The position numbers were made by a program, and so were the translations under genes. From Streptomyces griseus (GTDB taxonomy: Bacteria > Actinomycetota > Actinomycetes > Streptomycetales > Streptomycetaceae), in assembly GCF_900460065.1 (NCBI RefSeq), contig NZ_UAVD01000041.1, positions 1 to 64,000 on the forward strand: DNA of 64,000 bases, written 5' to 3'. A model generated the notes under the pieces. The model was not told the DNA's origin, made no database searches, and was given only the letters and a program-made list of their open reading frames with translations. Shown here piece after piece: positions 31,939 through 40,176 of this stretch; positions within the stretch are counted from its first letter, which is position 1, and every line of letters starts with the position of its first letter.

Positions 31939-33260
31939 CTGACCGGCCGTGCGGGGCCGGCCGCCGCGGCCACCGCGTCCGCCAGGGGCCCGATGTCCGC
32001 CGCGCTCAGCGGGGAGACGGTGAGCCGCACACCCTGGGGCGTCTCCAGCCGGAAGCGGGCGCCCGGGGCCGCGGCCCAGCCCGCGTGGAGCAGCCGGGCG
32101 ACGGCTCCGGTCTCGTCGCTCACGGGCACCCACACGTTCATCCCGCTGCGGCCCCGGGCGCTCACACCGCGCTCCGCCAGCGCGTGGATGAGCGCGTCCC
32201 GGCGGTCCCCGTAGGAGCGGGACACCGCGCGGGTGTCGACGGCGTCCGAGGTCCACAGATGGAGCACGGCGCGCTGGAGCAGCCTGCTGACCCAGCCGGG
32301 CCCGAGCCGCTGCCGCCCCGTCACCCGGTCGACCGTGACGGCGTCCCCGGTGAGCGTGGCGACCCGCAGATCGGGCCCGTACGCCTTGGCCGCCGAGCGG
32401 ATGAACGCCCAGTGGGCCGTCACCCCGGCCAGCGGGTGCAGCGGCAGGTCGACGATGGCGTGCCCGTGGTCGTCCTCGATCAGCAGCACGTCCGGGTGGC
32501 GCCCGAGCACCGCGCGCAACTCCCGGGCGCGCTCGGCGTCCAGGGACGCACCGGTCGGGTTCTGCGCCCGGTCGGTGACGACGAGGGCCCGCGCCCCGGC
32601 CCGCAGCGCCCGCTCCACCTCCGCGGGCAGCGGACCGGAGTCGTCCACGCCGACCGGTACGGCGCGCAGCCCGAGCGCCGGCACGAGGTCGAGCACACTG
32701 CCCCAGCCGGGGTCCTCCACCGCCACGGCGTCACCCGGCCTGAGGTGCGCCGCGAGGACCCGTTCGATCGCGTCCAGCGCCCCGGACGTCACAGCCACCG
32801 GTCCGGCGGGCACCCCGTCGGCGTCCAGCGCGGCCCTGGCGTGAGCGGCGAACTCCTCGACCACCGCGGCCTGTCCGTACAGGCCGCGGTCGGCCGCGTC
32901 GGCGGCGGCGGCCGCCGCGAGCGCCGGCCCGAGGTCCGGCAGCAGCTCCGGGTCGGGATTGCCCTCGCCGAGGTCCCGTACGCCCGGGGGCGCTTCGATG
33001 CGCAGCGATCCGCGCGACGTGCTGGCCGGGGCCGGGCGCACCCGGCTCCCCCGCCGACCCGCCGTCTCGATCACGCCGCGCTCGCGCAGCGTCCGGTAGG
33101 CGGCGGCCACGGTATTGGGGTTGACCTCCAGGCGCGCGGCCAACTCCCGCATGGGAGGCAGCACATGGCCCGGCGGAAGGTCTCCGGAGCCGACCCCTCG
33201 CTCCACACTGGCGGCGATCTCCGCTGCGCGCCGCCCACTGATCCGATACTCTCCTAGCAC
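31929..33260 (-). CDS. MocR/PdxR-type regulator (GntR HTH fused to aminotransferase domain)
   Basis: About 443 residues. The N-terminal GntR winged helix (LPPMRELAARLEVNPNTVAAAYRTL) is followed by a fold-type I aminotransferase domain. NPTG is present in AQNPTGAS, and the PLP lysine is in SAAKAYGPDLR. These proteins sense PLP or amino-acid adducts. It is divergent from a PNPOx-fold gene, which suggests vitamin B6-linked control. The GTG at 33260 is chosen over a TTG at 33266. Upstream TACTGT sits five bases from the first of these, so the mRNA may be leaderless. Confidence 0.9.
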   Translation of the reverse strand: MLGEYRISGRRAAEIAASVERGVGSGDLPPGHVLPPMRELAARLEVNPNTVAAAYRTLRERGVIETAGRRGSRVRPAPASTSRGSLRIEAPPGVRDLGEGNPDPELLPDLGPALAAAAAADAADRGLYGQAAVVEEFAAHARAALDADGVPAGPVAVTSGALDAIERVLAAHLRPGDAVAVEDPGWGSVLDLVPALGLRAVPVGVDDSGPLPAEVERALRAGARALVVTDRAQNPTGASLDAERARELRAVLGRHPDVLLIEDDHGHAIVDLPLHPLAGVTAHWAFIRSAAKAYGPDLRVATLTGDAVTVDRVTGRQRLGPGWVSRLLQRAVLHLWTSDAVDTRAVSRSYGDRRDALIHALAERGVSARGRSGMNVWVPVSDETGAVARLLHAGWAAAPGARFRLETPQGVRLTVSPLSAADIGPLADAVAAAAGPARPVSYG

Positions 33261-33271
33261 AAACAACAGTA

Positions 33272-33283
33272 TGCACTAGTGCA
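33272..33283. promoter_or_regulatory. 12-bp perfect palindrome, probable MocR operator
   Basis: TGCACTAGTGCA lies in the 36-bp spacer between the divergent MocR and PNPOx genes, overlapping the likely promoters of both. Its position suits autorepression and control of the PNPOx gene. Confidence 0.6.
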
Positions 33284-33296
33284 ATGGAGTCAGCAA

Positions 33297-33992
33297 ATGC
33301 AGCACACCGCAACGCCCGACGGCACGGGCTCCGGCGTCGCCGCCCCCTATCTGCCCACCGACCGCACGGTGCCCACCCGGTCCAGGGAGCGCGCCTCCTA
33401 CGACCGCGAACTGGTCCACTCCATTCTCGACGAGGCCTACCTCTGCCACCTGGGCTTCGTGCGCGACGGCTCCCCGGTCGTCCTGCCGACCCTCTTCGGC
33501 AGGATAGGAGAGCGGCTGTACGTGCACGGCTCGACGGGCTCGCGGCCGCTGCGGTCGGCGAAGACCGCCGACCCCGGGCTGCCGGTCTGCCTGACGGTGA
33601 CCCACGTCGACGCCCTCGTGCTGGCCAGGTCCGCGTTCCACCACTCGATGAACTACCGCTCGGTGGTGGTGCACGGCACGGCGGTGACGGTGACCGACCC
33701 CGAGGAGCGCCGGCTCGCTCTGGACGCGATCGTGGACCAGGTCGTGCCCGGGCGCTCGCGCGACTCCCGGCCGGCCGACGCCAGGGAACTCGCCGCGACG
33801 GCGGTGATCCGGCTGGATCTGGACGAAGTGTCCGCGAAGGTCCGCACCGGCGGGCCCAACGACGAGCCCGAGGACGGCTCCCTCCCGCACTGGACCGGCA
33901 TCGTGCCGCTGACCCGGGGCTACGCGGCGCCGGTCCCCGCGGACGACCTGGATCCGGCCATCGGCGTACCGGACTATCTGACCGCGCTCTGA
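33297..33992 (+). CDS. Pyridoxamine 5'-phosphate oxidase-family protein
   Basis: A 231-residue protein with split-barrel features (ILDEAYLCHLGFVRDGSPVVLPTLFGRIGERLYVHGS). It starts at the ATG at 33297 with GGAG seven bases upstream. An upstream in-frame ATG at 33279 lies inside the palindrome. It is paired with the divergent MocR gene. The family often binds FMN, and a substrate is not evident. Confidence 0.88.
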   Translation: MQHTATPDGTGSGVAAPYLPTDRTVPTRSRERASYDRELVHSILDEAYLCHLGFVRDGSPVVLPTLFGRIGERLYVHGSTGSRPLRSAKTADPGLPVCLTVTHVDALVLARSAFHHSMNYRSVVVHGTAVTVTDPEERRLALDAIVDQVVPGRSRDSRPADARELAATAVIRLDLDEVSAKVRTGGPNDEPEDGSLPHWTGIVPLTRGYAAPVPADDLDPAIGVPDYLTAL

Positions 33993-34038
33993 CGGACGGC
34001 GGGCGCGGCAGCCGTGGCCGCCGCGCCCGCCGTCCGTC
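33991..34038. terminator. 19-bp hairpin between convergent PNPOx and EamA genes
   Basis: Arms 33991-34009 and 34020-34038 are perfectly complementary with a 10-nt loop. The left arm begins inside the PNPOx stop codon. There is no U-tract, as is common in Streptomyces. It can serve both strands. Confidence 0.8.
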
Positions 34039-34047
34039 CGGGACACG

Positions 34048-35013
34048 TCACACCGCGGCGCCCACGGCCTCCTTCCGGCGTCCCGCCGCCGCGCCATGTG
34101 CCTCCGCGAGGGCCAGTCCGGCCACCGCGGCCAGCAGGAGCAGCGTGCCGAGGACCGTGGCCGCCGTCAGCCGCTCCCGCAGGACGGTCACCGCGATGAC
34201 GGCCGCGCTCACCGGCTCCAGGAGCATGATCACGGAGACGGTGGCCGACCGGACGGCCGCCGCCCCGGCGAAGTACAGCGCGTAGGCGAGCGCCGTGGGG
34301 ACCGCGGCCACGTAGACCAGCAGCCACAGCACCTGCCCCGTCTCGGCGGTGTGCGGCACGAGCCCCTCGGCCATGGCCATGGGCAGCAGACCCACCGCCC
34401 CGATGCCGAACGCCCAGGCGCTGGTGGTCAGCGCGTCCCCGCCGCCGCCGTCCCGCCCGAGCCACCGGGTGAGGAGGGTGATCGCCGCGTATCCGGAGGC
34501 GGACAGCAGCGCCAGCAGCACCCCGGCCGGCACGACCTCACCGCCCTCGCCGCCCAGGACCAGGACCGCGAGCCCGGTCAGCGCGCCGGTCACGGCGACC
34601 AGGCCGCCCCGGCCGAGGCGTTCGCCCAGCAGCAGACGCGCCCCCGCCGCGATCAGGACGGGCCCGGCGCCGAGCGTGACGACGGTGCCCACGGCGAGGC
34701 CGGTGACCTCGACCGCGGCGAAGTACGCACTCTGGAACACGGTGAGACCGATGCCGGTACCGAGGATCCGGAGCAGTCGGCGACGCCGGGGTTCGGGGTC
34801 CCGGGGCGTCCGGCGGGAGCGCAGTACGAGCGCCCCGGCGAGCAGGAGGAGGCCGCCCGCGCAGCGCCAGAAGGACAGGGCGAGGGGGCCGAGGTCGCTG
34901 ACCCGGAAGATCAGGGACGCCGCCGCACCGGCGGTGCCCCACGCGACACCGGCGACGACGAGGTACAGCATGCTGCGCCCGACGGGCAGCGCGGAACCGA
35001 CAGGGAGGGACAT
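34048..35013 (-). CDS. EamA/DMT-family membrane exporter
   Basis: A 321-residue protein with about ten hydrophobic segments in two EamA repeats (MLYLVVAGVAWGTAGAAASLIF opens the first, and ATVSVIMLLEPVSAAVIAVTVL lies in the second). It starts at the ATG at 35013 with GGAG seven bases upstream. The cargo is unknown. Confidence 0.9.
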   Translation of the reverse strand: MSLPVGSALPVGRSMLYLVVAGVAWGTAGAAASLIFRVSDLGPLALSFWRCAGGLLLLAGALVLRSRRTPRDPEPRRRRLLRILGTGIGLTVFQSAYFAAVEVTGLAVGTVVTLGAGPVLIAAGARLLLGERLGRGGLVAVTGALTGLAVLVLGGEGGEVVPAGVLLALLSASGYAAITLLTRWLGRDGGGGDALTTSAWAFGIGAVGLLPMAMAEGLVPHTAETGQVLWLLVYVAAVPTALAYALYFAGAAAVRSATVSVIMLLEPVSAAVIAVTVLRERLTAATVLGTLLLLAAVAGLALAEAHGAAAGRRKEAVGAAV

Positions 35014-35172
35014 GGGACTTCTCCAGAGGAGGACGGGGTGGCTGGTCGCTCGGCTCCGCACGCGGACAGCGACGAACCGCTCGGGGACTGCCCGAGCCCG
35101 GTCTTCGTCAGGAGTGGCCGCCCGCGCTAGGCGGCAGGGGGCGGCAGCACGGTGAGATGCATGGCCGTCACA

Positions 35173-36210
35173 CTAATGCGGGGCCCGGCCGCCGGACAAC
35201 TCTCCCCCGACGGCTCCGGCGACCGCGCCGGCCCCCGCGCCGTCGCCGGAGGCGACAGGACCCGACGGGGGCTTGGGTGCGGCGGACTGGGCGATGAACG
35301 CGCCGGTCAGGACCACGAACCCGCCGATGAGCTGCGGCGCGGAGAGGTGTTCGCCGAGCAGCACCCAGGCCAGTCCGGTCGCGATGACCGCTTCGAGGCA
35401 GGCGACGACTCCGGCCACCTGGGGCGAGAGCAGCCGGACCGAGACGACCCCGGTGACATACGCGAGCACGGTGGCGAGCAGCACGATCCAGCCCAGCAGC
35501 AGCCAGGCGGGGACGTCGTTGCCGTTCATCCCGGCGCTGCCGCCGAGCAGCGACCAGTCCATGCCCCAGGGGCGGGCGACAACGGTGAGGACCGCCGCGC
35601 CGACGATCAGTCCGTACGCGATGACGCCGACGGGGTGCGGGGGCCCGGCGTGCTCGCCCCCGCCGTCCCGGCCGTCCTGCCCGCCGTGGTCGGAGAGGAC
35701 GAAGTAGCCGACCTGGCAGCAGGCCGCGCCGAGGGCGAGCAGCAGACCGAGCAGGTCGAACTTGAGCCCGGACCAGACCTCGACGACACACGCCAGGCCG
35801 CCCACCGCCAGCACCACACCGACCGCGGCGGCCCGGGTGACGGGCCGGCGCTGCACGAAGCGGACCCAGCCGAGGACCAGCGCGGGCGCCAGGTACTCCA
35901 CCAGGAGCGCCACACCGACCGGGATGCGGGAGATGGAGGCGAAGTAGAAGGCCTGGACCCCGGCCACCGCGAACAGGCCGAACCCGGCCAGCAGCGCGGG
36001 ACGTTCCCGTACGAGATTCCGGTGGCGCCAGGCGACCGGGAGCATGATGACGGCGGCGCCCGCGACGCGCAGCCAGACCACGTGCAACGGGTCGAGCCCC
36101 GCCTCGATCAGCGGCTTGGCCGCCACTCCCGAACCGCCGAACGCGAAGGCCGAGAGCAGTGCGAGCCCCAGCCCGGCACCTCTGCCCTGAATTCCCGAAG
36201 ACGCTTGCAT
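35173..36210 (-). CDS. EamA-family (RhtA-like) membrane exporter
   Basis: About 345 residues with ten predicted membrane segments (LGLALLSAFAFGGSGVAAKP at the N-terminus) and a Gly/Ala-rich C-terminal tail. A hydrophilic loop around QDGRDGGGEHAGPPHP separates the halves. The ATG at 36210 is used. A GTG at 36249 would add 13 residues. It resembles threonine/homoserine-type exporters, but specificity is inferred only. Confidence 0.88.
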   Translation of the reverse strand: MQASSGIQGRGAGLGLALLSAFAFGGSGVAAKPLIEAGLDPLHVVWLRVAGAAVIMLPVAWRHRNLVRERPALLAGFGLFAVAGVQAFYFASISRIPVGVALLVEYLAPALVLGWVRFVQRRPVTRAAAVGVVLAVGGLACVVEVWSGLKFDLLGLLLALGAACCQVGYFVLSDHGGQDGRDGGGEHAGPPHPVGVIAYGLIVGAAVLTVVARPWGMDWSLLGGSAGMNGNDVPAWLLLGWIVLLATVLAYVTGVVSVRLLSPQVAGVVACLEAVIATGLAWVLLGEHLSAPQLIGGFVVLTGAFIAQSAAPKPPSGPVASGDGAGAGAVAGAVGGELSGGRAPH

Positions 36211-36319
36211 CGGCACATCATGGCAGCAGTCGACAGCACCGTCATCCACGTGACACCTGTCGAGACGGCGCCCCGGCCGCGCCCCCGGGACGAGGGTGAG
36301 GCGTCACCGTCGCGGGGGC

Positions 36320-36841
36320 TCAAGCGTGTCGCGCCCACCCGGCCGTGAGCACTCCCACCCGGTCGGCCAGCCACCGCGCGTCCACGCCCCCGCGGGCGAG
36401 CACCTCCACCGCCCGGCACTCGGTGTCGGCCGCCAGGGCGGCGAGCAGATCGAGTCCGGCGGCGCGCGCTTCGCCGCGCGAGGCCGCACGGCACAGCGCA
36501 CCCTCCATCGCGGCGAGGGCCGAGGGCGACCAGCCGTCGGCCGTCGGGTCGCGCACCACCGGGACGGCGCCGGAGTCCTCCACGGAGCCCTGCCAGCGGA
36601 GCCCGTAGCCGATGCTGCGCTGGACGAGATAGCCGAGCACCTTGGCCAGCCGGGGGCCGCCGTCGAAGGCCTCGCGGACTGCGGGGTCCGTCTCGATCAG
36701 CGAATGCAGGAGGTGGGCGGTGTCGATCTGCCGGTCGCCGTCGCGGAGCGCGCGCCTGCGCGCACCGTTGAGCACCGATGCCAGTTCCGCGGTGAAGCGG
36801 GCATCGTTCTCGGCGTGGTTCGGTGCGGGCTGGTCAGGCAT
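36320..36841 (-). CDS. Clp N-terminal-domain protein (stand-alone)
   Basis: About 173 residues containing two Clp_N-like helical repeats (FTAELASVLNGARRRALRDGD, IDTAHLLHSLIE; and SPSALAAMEGALCRAASRGE, AGLDLLAALAAD) and no AAA ATPase domain. Such stand-alone proteins may act as adaptors or as modulators of Clp chaperones. The start is uncertain between the ATG at 36841 and the GTG at 36862. Confidence 0.8.
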   Translation of the reverse strand: MPDQPAPNHAENDARFTAELASVLNGARRRALRDGDRQIDTAHLLHSLIETDPAVREAFDGGPRLAKVLGYLVQRSIGYGLRWQGSVEDSGAVPVVRDPTADGWSPSALAAMEGALCRAASRGEARAAGLDLLAALAADTECRAVEVLARGGVDARWLADRVGVLTAGWARHA

Positions 36842-37106
36842 GCGCGGCGTCCGGTTTTGCACACCTCTACCCCATCAGTCCCACGACCGAAAGGCATCCC
36901 CGAAGCGACCCATTGGGCATCCCACCGAAGTTGGGGACACCGGAGCGGTCCGTCATCCTTGCGGATGAGATCGCGCCGAACCACACAACCATGACGGTCC
37001 GGAGCGCGCGCCGCCTTGCGCCTCACGCTCCGGCGGCAACCGCGAGCCCCCGTGCGCACGTCCCTGACGCCACACGGACACGACGGGGACAGGAGGGGAG
37101 GAACGG

Positions 37107-37301
37107 GTGTTCTGGATGGTCGCGCTGCTCGCCGAGGACGGGCTGCAGTACGTCTACCGCGTGTACGCACCCGACGACGCCCTGCCCGCAGACCTCTTCT
37201 GGTCGGCCTTCCACTGCCACGACGAGGGGCCCCACCCCCGGGCGTCGGACAGCTTCGACGCCGCGGTGATCTGGCGGAACAGACAGCCCCAACAGATCTG
37301 A
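37107..37301 (+). CDS. Small acidic protein of unknown function
   Basis: A 64-residue ORF (MFWMVALLAEDGLQYVYRVY...) starting at GTG 37107 and preceded by GGAGGGGAGGAACGG, an excellent ribosome site. It is followed 79 bp later by the SRPBCC gene in the same direction. I do not recognise the family. The strong ribosome site and normal amino-acid composition argue that it is translated. Confidence 0.55.
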   Translation: MFWMVALLAEDGLQYVYRVYAPDDALPADLFWSAFHCHDEGPHPRASDSFDAAVIWRNRQPQQI

Positions 37302-37380
37302 CGACCCACCAGTATTGAATGTTGACGCGGCCCCCGCTACCTTCCGCGGCACCGGAATCGGACGAACCAGGGGTGGTCGC

Positions 37381-37812
37381 ATGGCTGAAGTCAGCGCCGA
37401 GGCACGCATCGAGGCGCCCGCCGAGAAGGTCTGGGGCCGCCTGACCGACTTCTCCTCCTACGGGGAGTGGAACGCCACGCACACCAGCTTCCCCCGGGGC
37501 GGCCCGGCCGAGCTGGAGCTCGCGGCCACCTACGAGGAGAACATGAAGCTCATGGGCTTCCCGGCCGAGGTGATGTGGACGGTCGACGGCCTGGAGGAGG
37601 GCCGCCTGCTGGCGACCCGGGGCAAGGGCCCGATGGGGGTCAACCTGGCCATGCGGTACTCCCTGACCCCCGAGGGCGACGCCACGACCATGCGCATCGA
37701 CGGGGAGTTCACCGGCGCGGCGGTCTCCCTGATGGGCGGCAAGCTCAAGGACTCCGCGACGGCCGCGCTCCAGGAGTCGCTGCGCAAGCTCGGCGGACTC
37801 GTCACCTCCTGA
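37381..37812 (+). CDS. SRPBCC-fold protein (Rv0910-like)
   Basis: A 143-residue START/Bet v1-like protein: AEVSAEARIEAPAEKVWGRL at the N-terminus and a C-terminal helix LKDSATAALQESLRKLGGL. It resembles the group named after mycobacterial Rv0910, which has been called the toxin of a toxin-antitoxin pair. No antitoxin-like partner is evident beside it, so that role is doubtful here. The ATG at 37381 follows AGGGGTGG. Confidence 0.85.
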   Translation: MAEVSAEARIEAPAEKVWGRLTDFSSYGEWNATHTSFPRGGPAELELAATYEENMKLMGFPAEVMWTVDGLEEGRLLATRGKGPMGVNLAMRYSLTPEGDATTMRIDGEFTGAAVSLMGGKLKDSATAALQESLRKLGGLVTS

Positions 37813-37821
37813 CCACGCCCC

Positions 37822-37878
37822 CGCGGCATCCGGAAGTGCCCCGCGGGATCGTCCCGCGGGGCACTTCCGGATGCCGCG
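37822..37878. terminator. 27-bp perfect hairpin terminator between convergent genes
   Basis: Arms 37822-37848 and 37852-37878 are exact reverse complements with a 3-nt loop. It sits 10 bp after the SRPBCC stop and about 50 bp after the PadR gene on the other strand, so it can stop transcripts from both sides. Confidence 0.9.
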
Positions 37879-37929
37879 CACGCGCCGGCCCGGCCCTGTA
37901 ACGCCTCCGTCCGGCGCGCGGGCCCAGCC

Positions 37930-38538
37930 TCAGTCCTCGTCGGCGAGGATCAGGTAGAGCTTCTTGCGCGCGTCGTTGATGACCGTCAGAGCCTTCTGCC
38001 GCTGATCGGCGGAGCCGGTCTTCCAGACCTGCCCGAAGGCCTCCATCAGACCGAATCCGGCCTGCCGGATCTCGTTGGCGCCCTCCCAGTCCACGCCGCG
38101 CCCGGCCTCCTCCCAGGGAGCCTCGGGACCGTTCTCGGCCTCGCCCCGCCCGGAGTCGGTGAGCGTGAACAGCTTCTTGCCGCCCTCGCTGGCGCTGACG
38201 ATCAGCCCCTCGTCCTCCAGCAGCTGGAGCGTCGGGTAGACGGAACCGGGGCTGGGCCGCCAGGCCCCTCCGCTGCGCTCGCCGATCTCCTGGATCATCT
38301 CGTAACCGTGCATCGGGCGGTCCTTCAGCAGAGCCAGGATCGACGCCCGCACGTCACCGCGCCGCGCCCTCCCCCGACCACCGCCGCCACGGCCGCGTCC
38401 ACCCCCGAAGGGACCGCCGCCGAACGGCGGCCCGAACGGCCCGAAAGCGGCCCGACGACCGTCGCCCTCGCCTCGACCGTGATGACCGGGCCCGTAGTGC
38501 CCCGGTCCGTGCTCGTATCCGTGTCCGTGTGAACGCAT
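37930..38538 (-). CDS. PadR-family transcriptional regulator
   Basis: A 202-residue protein. A His/Gly-rich N-terminal tail (SHGHGYEHGPGHYGPGHHGR) could bind metal. The PadR winged helix follows (VRASILALLKDRPMHGYEMIQEI, WRPSPGSVYPTLQLLEDEGLI), then a C-terminal helical dimerisation domain. It starts at the ATG at 38538 with AAGGAG eight bases upstream. Nearby palindromes suggest autoregulation. No obvious target gene is adjacent. Confidence 0.93.
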   Translation of the reverse strand: MRSHGHGYEHGPGHYGPGHHGRGEGDGRRAAFGPFGPPFGGGPFGGGRGRGGGGRGRARRGDVRASILALLKDRPMHGYEMIQEIGERSGGAWRPSPGSVYPTLQLLEDEGLIVSASEGGKKLFTLTDSGRGEAENGPEAPWEEAGRGVDWEGANEIRQAGFGLMEAFGQVWKTGSADQRQKALTVINDARKKLYLILADED

Positions 38539-38555
38539 CTCTACGCTCCTTCCAT

Positions 38556-38589
38556 CGTTGATCTGTCGCGATGCGTCAACGATATATCG
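38556..38589. promoter_or_regulatory. Palindromes upstream of the PadR gene
   Basis: CGTTGA (38556-38561) and TCAACG (38576-38581) form an inverted repeat, followed directly by the 10-bp perfect palindrome CGATATATCG (38580-38589). The AT-rich core stands out from the local composition and fits a PadR operator overlapping the promoter. Confidence 0.6.
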
Positions 38590-38975
38590 GAAACTATCGA
38601 ATCGCAAGGAAGTCACCGAACGCGCCCGGACGGCCTGTGCTGCCCTGCTGACCGTGAAGCGCGCAGGCGCGTGCATTCCGCCGGAGCGGGGCCCACGGGT
38701 GGAAACGACTCCTACAGCTCGTTGACGCGACCACGGCCGACGGACGGGAGGGGTTCCGTCCGTCGGTCGAGCTCAGCCGGACGAACGGCGGCAGATCGCA
38801 ACCTTGGCGCCGAGCATCGCCGGGCACGTTCGCACCCACGTCGCCTTCGGGCACGACCGGACAAGGGGGCGCGGGCGCCCGGAAATAATGGCTGGCCCCT
38901 GGATCGGGCCGTGGTTACGCTGACGGCGTTCCTCGGTCCCTTCTGGGCTTCGCGCCCTGGAAAAGAGAGATCTTT
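38590..38975. other. Spacer with an 11-bp hairpin and a possible weak promoter
   Basis: No convincing ORF. Arms 38737-38747 and 38756-38766 form a perfect 11-bp hairpin. TACGCT at 38916-38921 resembles a -10 element for the leader and RNHCP genes that follow, but I see no good -35 element. Confidence 0.45.
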
Positions 38976-39017
38976 ATGTTCCGGCCCGCGCCGCGCGCGC
39001 CTCGCTGCACCGTCTAG
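38976..39017 (+). CDS. Candidate 13-residue leader peptide
   Basis: An ATG at 38976 opens MFRPAPRAPRCTV and ends in TAG at 39015-39017. It is preceded by the purine-rich run AAAAGAGAGA at a suitable distance and by a small hairpin (GGGC-TTCGC-GCCC, 38945-38957). It contains four Arg and four Pro codons. It sits in the 5' region of the RNHCP genes, 184 nt before the first start. Translation-coupled attenuation is an inference. Confidence 0.45.
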   Translation: MFRPAPRAPRCTV

Positions 39018-39131
39018 CCAGCAGTCCGTCTTTCTTCCGCCGCCCCTCGGGACGGTCTCCGGACGTGACTCTCCGGTGCACTGAATTCAGCCCGCGTCCC
39101 CGCCCGCACGCGTGTCGCGTCGTACGGGGTG

Positions 39132-39158
39132 GGCCTCTTCGTCGAGGCCGCTCGGCCT
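39132..39158 (+). promoter_or_regulatory. Mutually exclusive hairpins in the RNHCP leader
   Basis: GGCCTC (39132-39137) can pair with GAGGCC (39144-39149). The AGGCC part of the second arm can instead pair with GGCCT (39154-39158). Such overlapping pairing is the layout of an attenuator or of a translation switch. Confidence 0.35.
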
Positions 39159-39201
39159 GCTCTTGCTGTCATCACAGACTTCCCAGCAAGGAGCACCCCG
39201 G

Positions 39202-39582
39202 GTGTCCAGCACCAGCAGAACTCTCTCCAGCACTCCACACACCACCCCGAACAGCGCCTCCTCCTGTGCGTGGTGCGGCCGGACCGTGTCCGCCGACGCC
39301 GATCACAGTGCGCGGCGCCGTCACTGCCCGTCCTGTCTCCAGGTCCCGCACCTTCTCGACCCCGTCGACGGCGGCTCCAGTGACTGCCGGGGCCGGATGT
39401 CGCCGATCGCCGTCGCCGTGCCGCGCACGGGCGGCTGGGTGGTCATCCACCGTTGCGTGCGGTGCGACGAGCTGACCTCCAGCCCCACCCGCGCGGACGA
39501 CAACCAGCTCGTCCTCATGCGGTTGGCCGTCCGGCCACTGGCCCACCCCCCCTTTCCGCTCGAAGCGTTCGGCGACCTCTGA
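39202..39582 (+). CDS. RNHCP-like zinc-binding protein (divergent copy)
   Basis: A 126-residue protein starting at GTG 39202 with AAGGAG eight bases upstream. Cys pairs in CAWCGRTV, RRHCPSC and HRCVRCDEL could bind zinc. It shares the layout of the next gene, including HCPxC, a GxWVVIHRCVRC stretch and a C-terminal DDNxLVLMRLAVRPL segment. RNHCP proteins have no established function. The two genes are 27 bp apart and probably form an operon. Confidence 0.8.
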   Translation: MSSTSRTLSSTPHTTPNSASSCAWCGRTVSADADHSARRRHCPSCLQVPHLLDPVDGGSSDCRGRMSPIAVAVPRTGGWVVIHRCVRCDELTSSPTRADDNQLVLMRLAVRPLAHPPFPLEAFGDL

Positions 39583-39609
39583 ACCGGCGGGAAAGGAAGA
39601 GGACCGGCC

Positions 39610-40041
39610 ATGCCGAGACGAGCGAAGAACACCCACCGCCGCACCCGGGCCGCACGGCGGCCACAGCGGTACAAGGACGTCCTGCACGGCCGGGGAGGGC
39701 ACCGGGGCGACGCTTTCCGGTGCGCCGGCTGCCGACTGGACGTCTCCCTGGACGCGCCCGGCACCACGCACCGCAACCACTGCCCGAACTGCCTGGTCAG
39801 CCTGCACGTCGACCGGCGGGTTCCGGGTGACCGGGCTGCGGACTGCCGCGCCCGGATGGAAGCCCTGGGCATGGCGGTCAGGCCCGACGGCGAGTGGATG
39901 ATCATCCACCAGTGCGTGTCCTGCGGCGCGCTCAGCGCCAATCGCATCGCCGGTGACGACAACGCCCTGGCCCTGGTGCGCCTGGCGCTCAAACCCCTGC
40001 GGGACCCCGGCGTCGCGGATCGCATGCGACTCGCACCGTGA
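39610..40041 (+). CDS. RNHCP-domain zinc-binding protein
   Basis: A 143-residue protein with a basic N-terminus (MPRRAKNTHRRTRAARRPQR), a CAGC knuckle, the diagnostic RNHCPNC motif, and HQCVSCGAL near the C-terminus. The basic tail suggests nucleic-acid or ribosome binding, which is inference. It is related to the preceding gene, so the pair looks like a tandem duplication followed by divergence. Confidence 0.88.
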   Translation: MPRRAKNTHRRTRAARRPQRYKDVLHGRGGHRGDAFRCAGCRLDVSLDAPGTTHRNHCPNCLVSLHVDRRVPGDRAADCRARMEALGMAVRPDGEWMIIHQCVSCGALSANRIAGDDNALALVRLALKPLRDPGVADRMRLAP

Positions 40042-40142
40042 ACCGGCCGTCACGCGCGCTGCCGTGCCGCACGGCGCCCACCGCCCCCACGCCCTGACGC
40101 CCTGACGCCCAGGGTTCTCCCCACCCCCGCCCGCCCTACACA

Positions 40143-40162
40143 GATCGCACGCGCGTGCGATC
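40143..40162. promoter_or_regulatory. 20-bp perfect palindrome before the FBP gene
   Basis: GATCGCACGCGCGTGCGATC ends four bases before the AAGGAG ribosome site of the FBP gene. It could be an operator for a dimeric regulator or, as RNA, a hairpin beside the ribosome site. Confidence 0.65.
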
Positions 40163-40176
40163 CGCAAGGAGCAGCC

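Noticed and set aside
37381..37812. Toxin-antitoxin system
   Set aside because: The SRPBCC protein resembles the Rv0910 group, but no antitoxin-like partner is adjacent. The upstream 64-codon ORF does not look like one.
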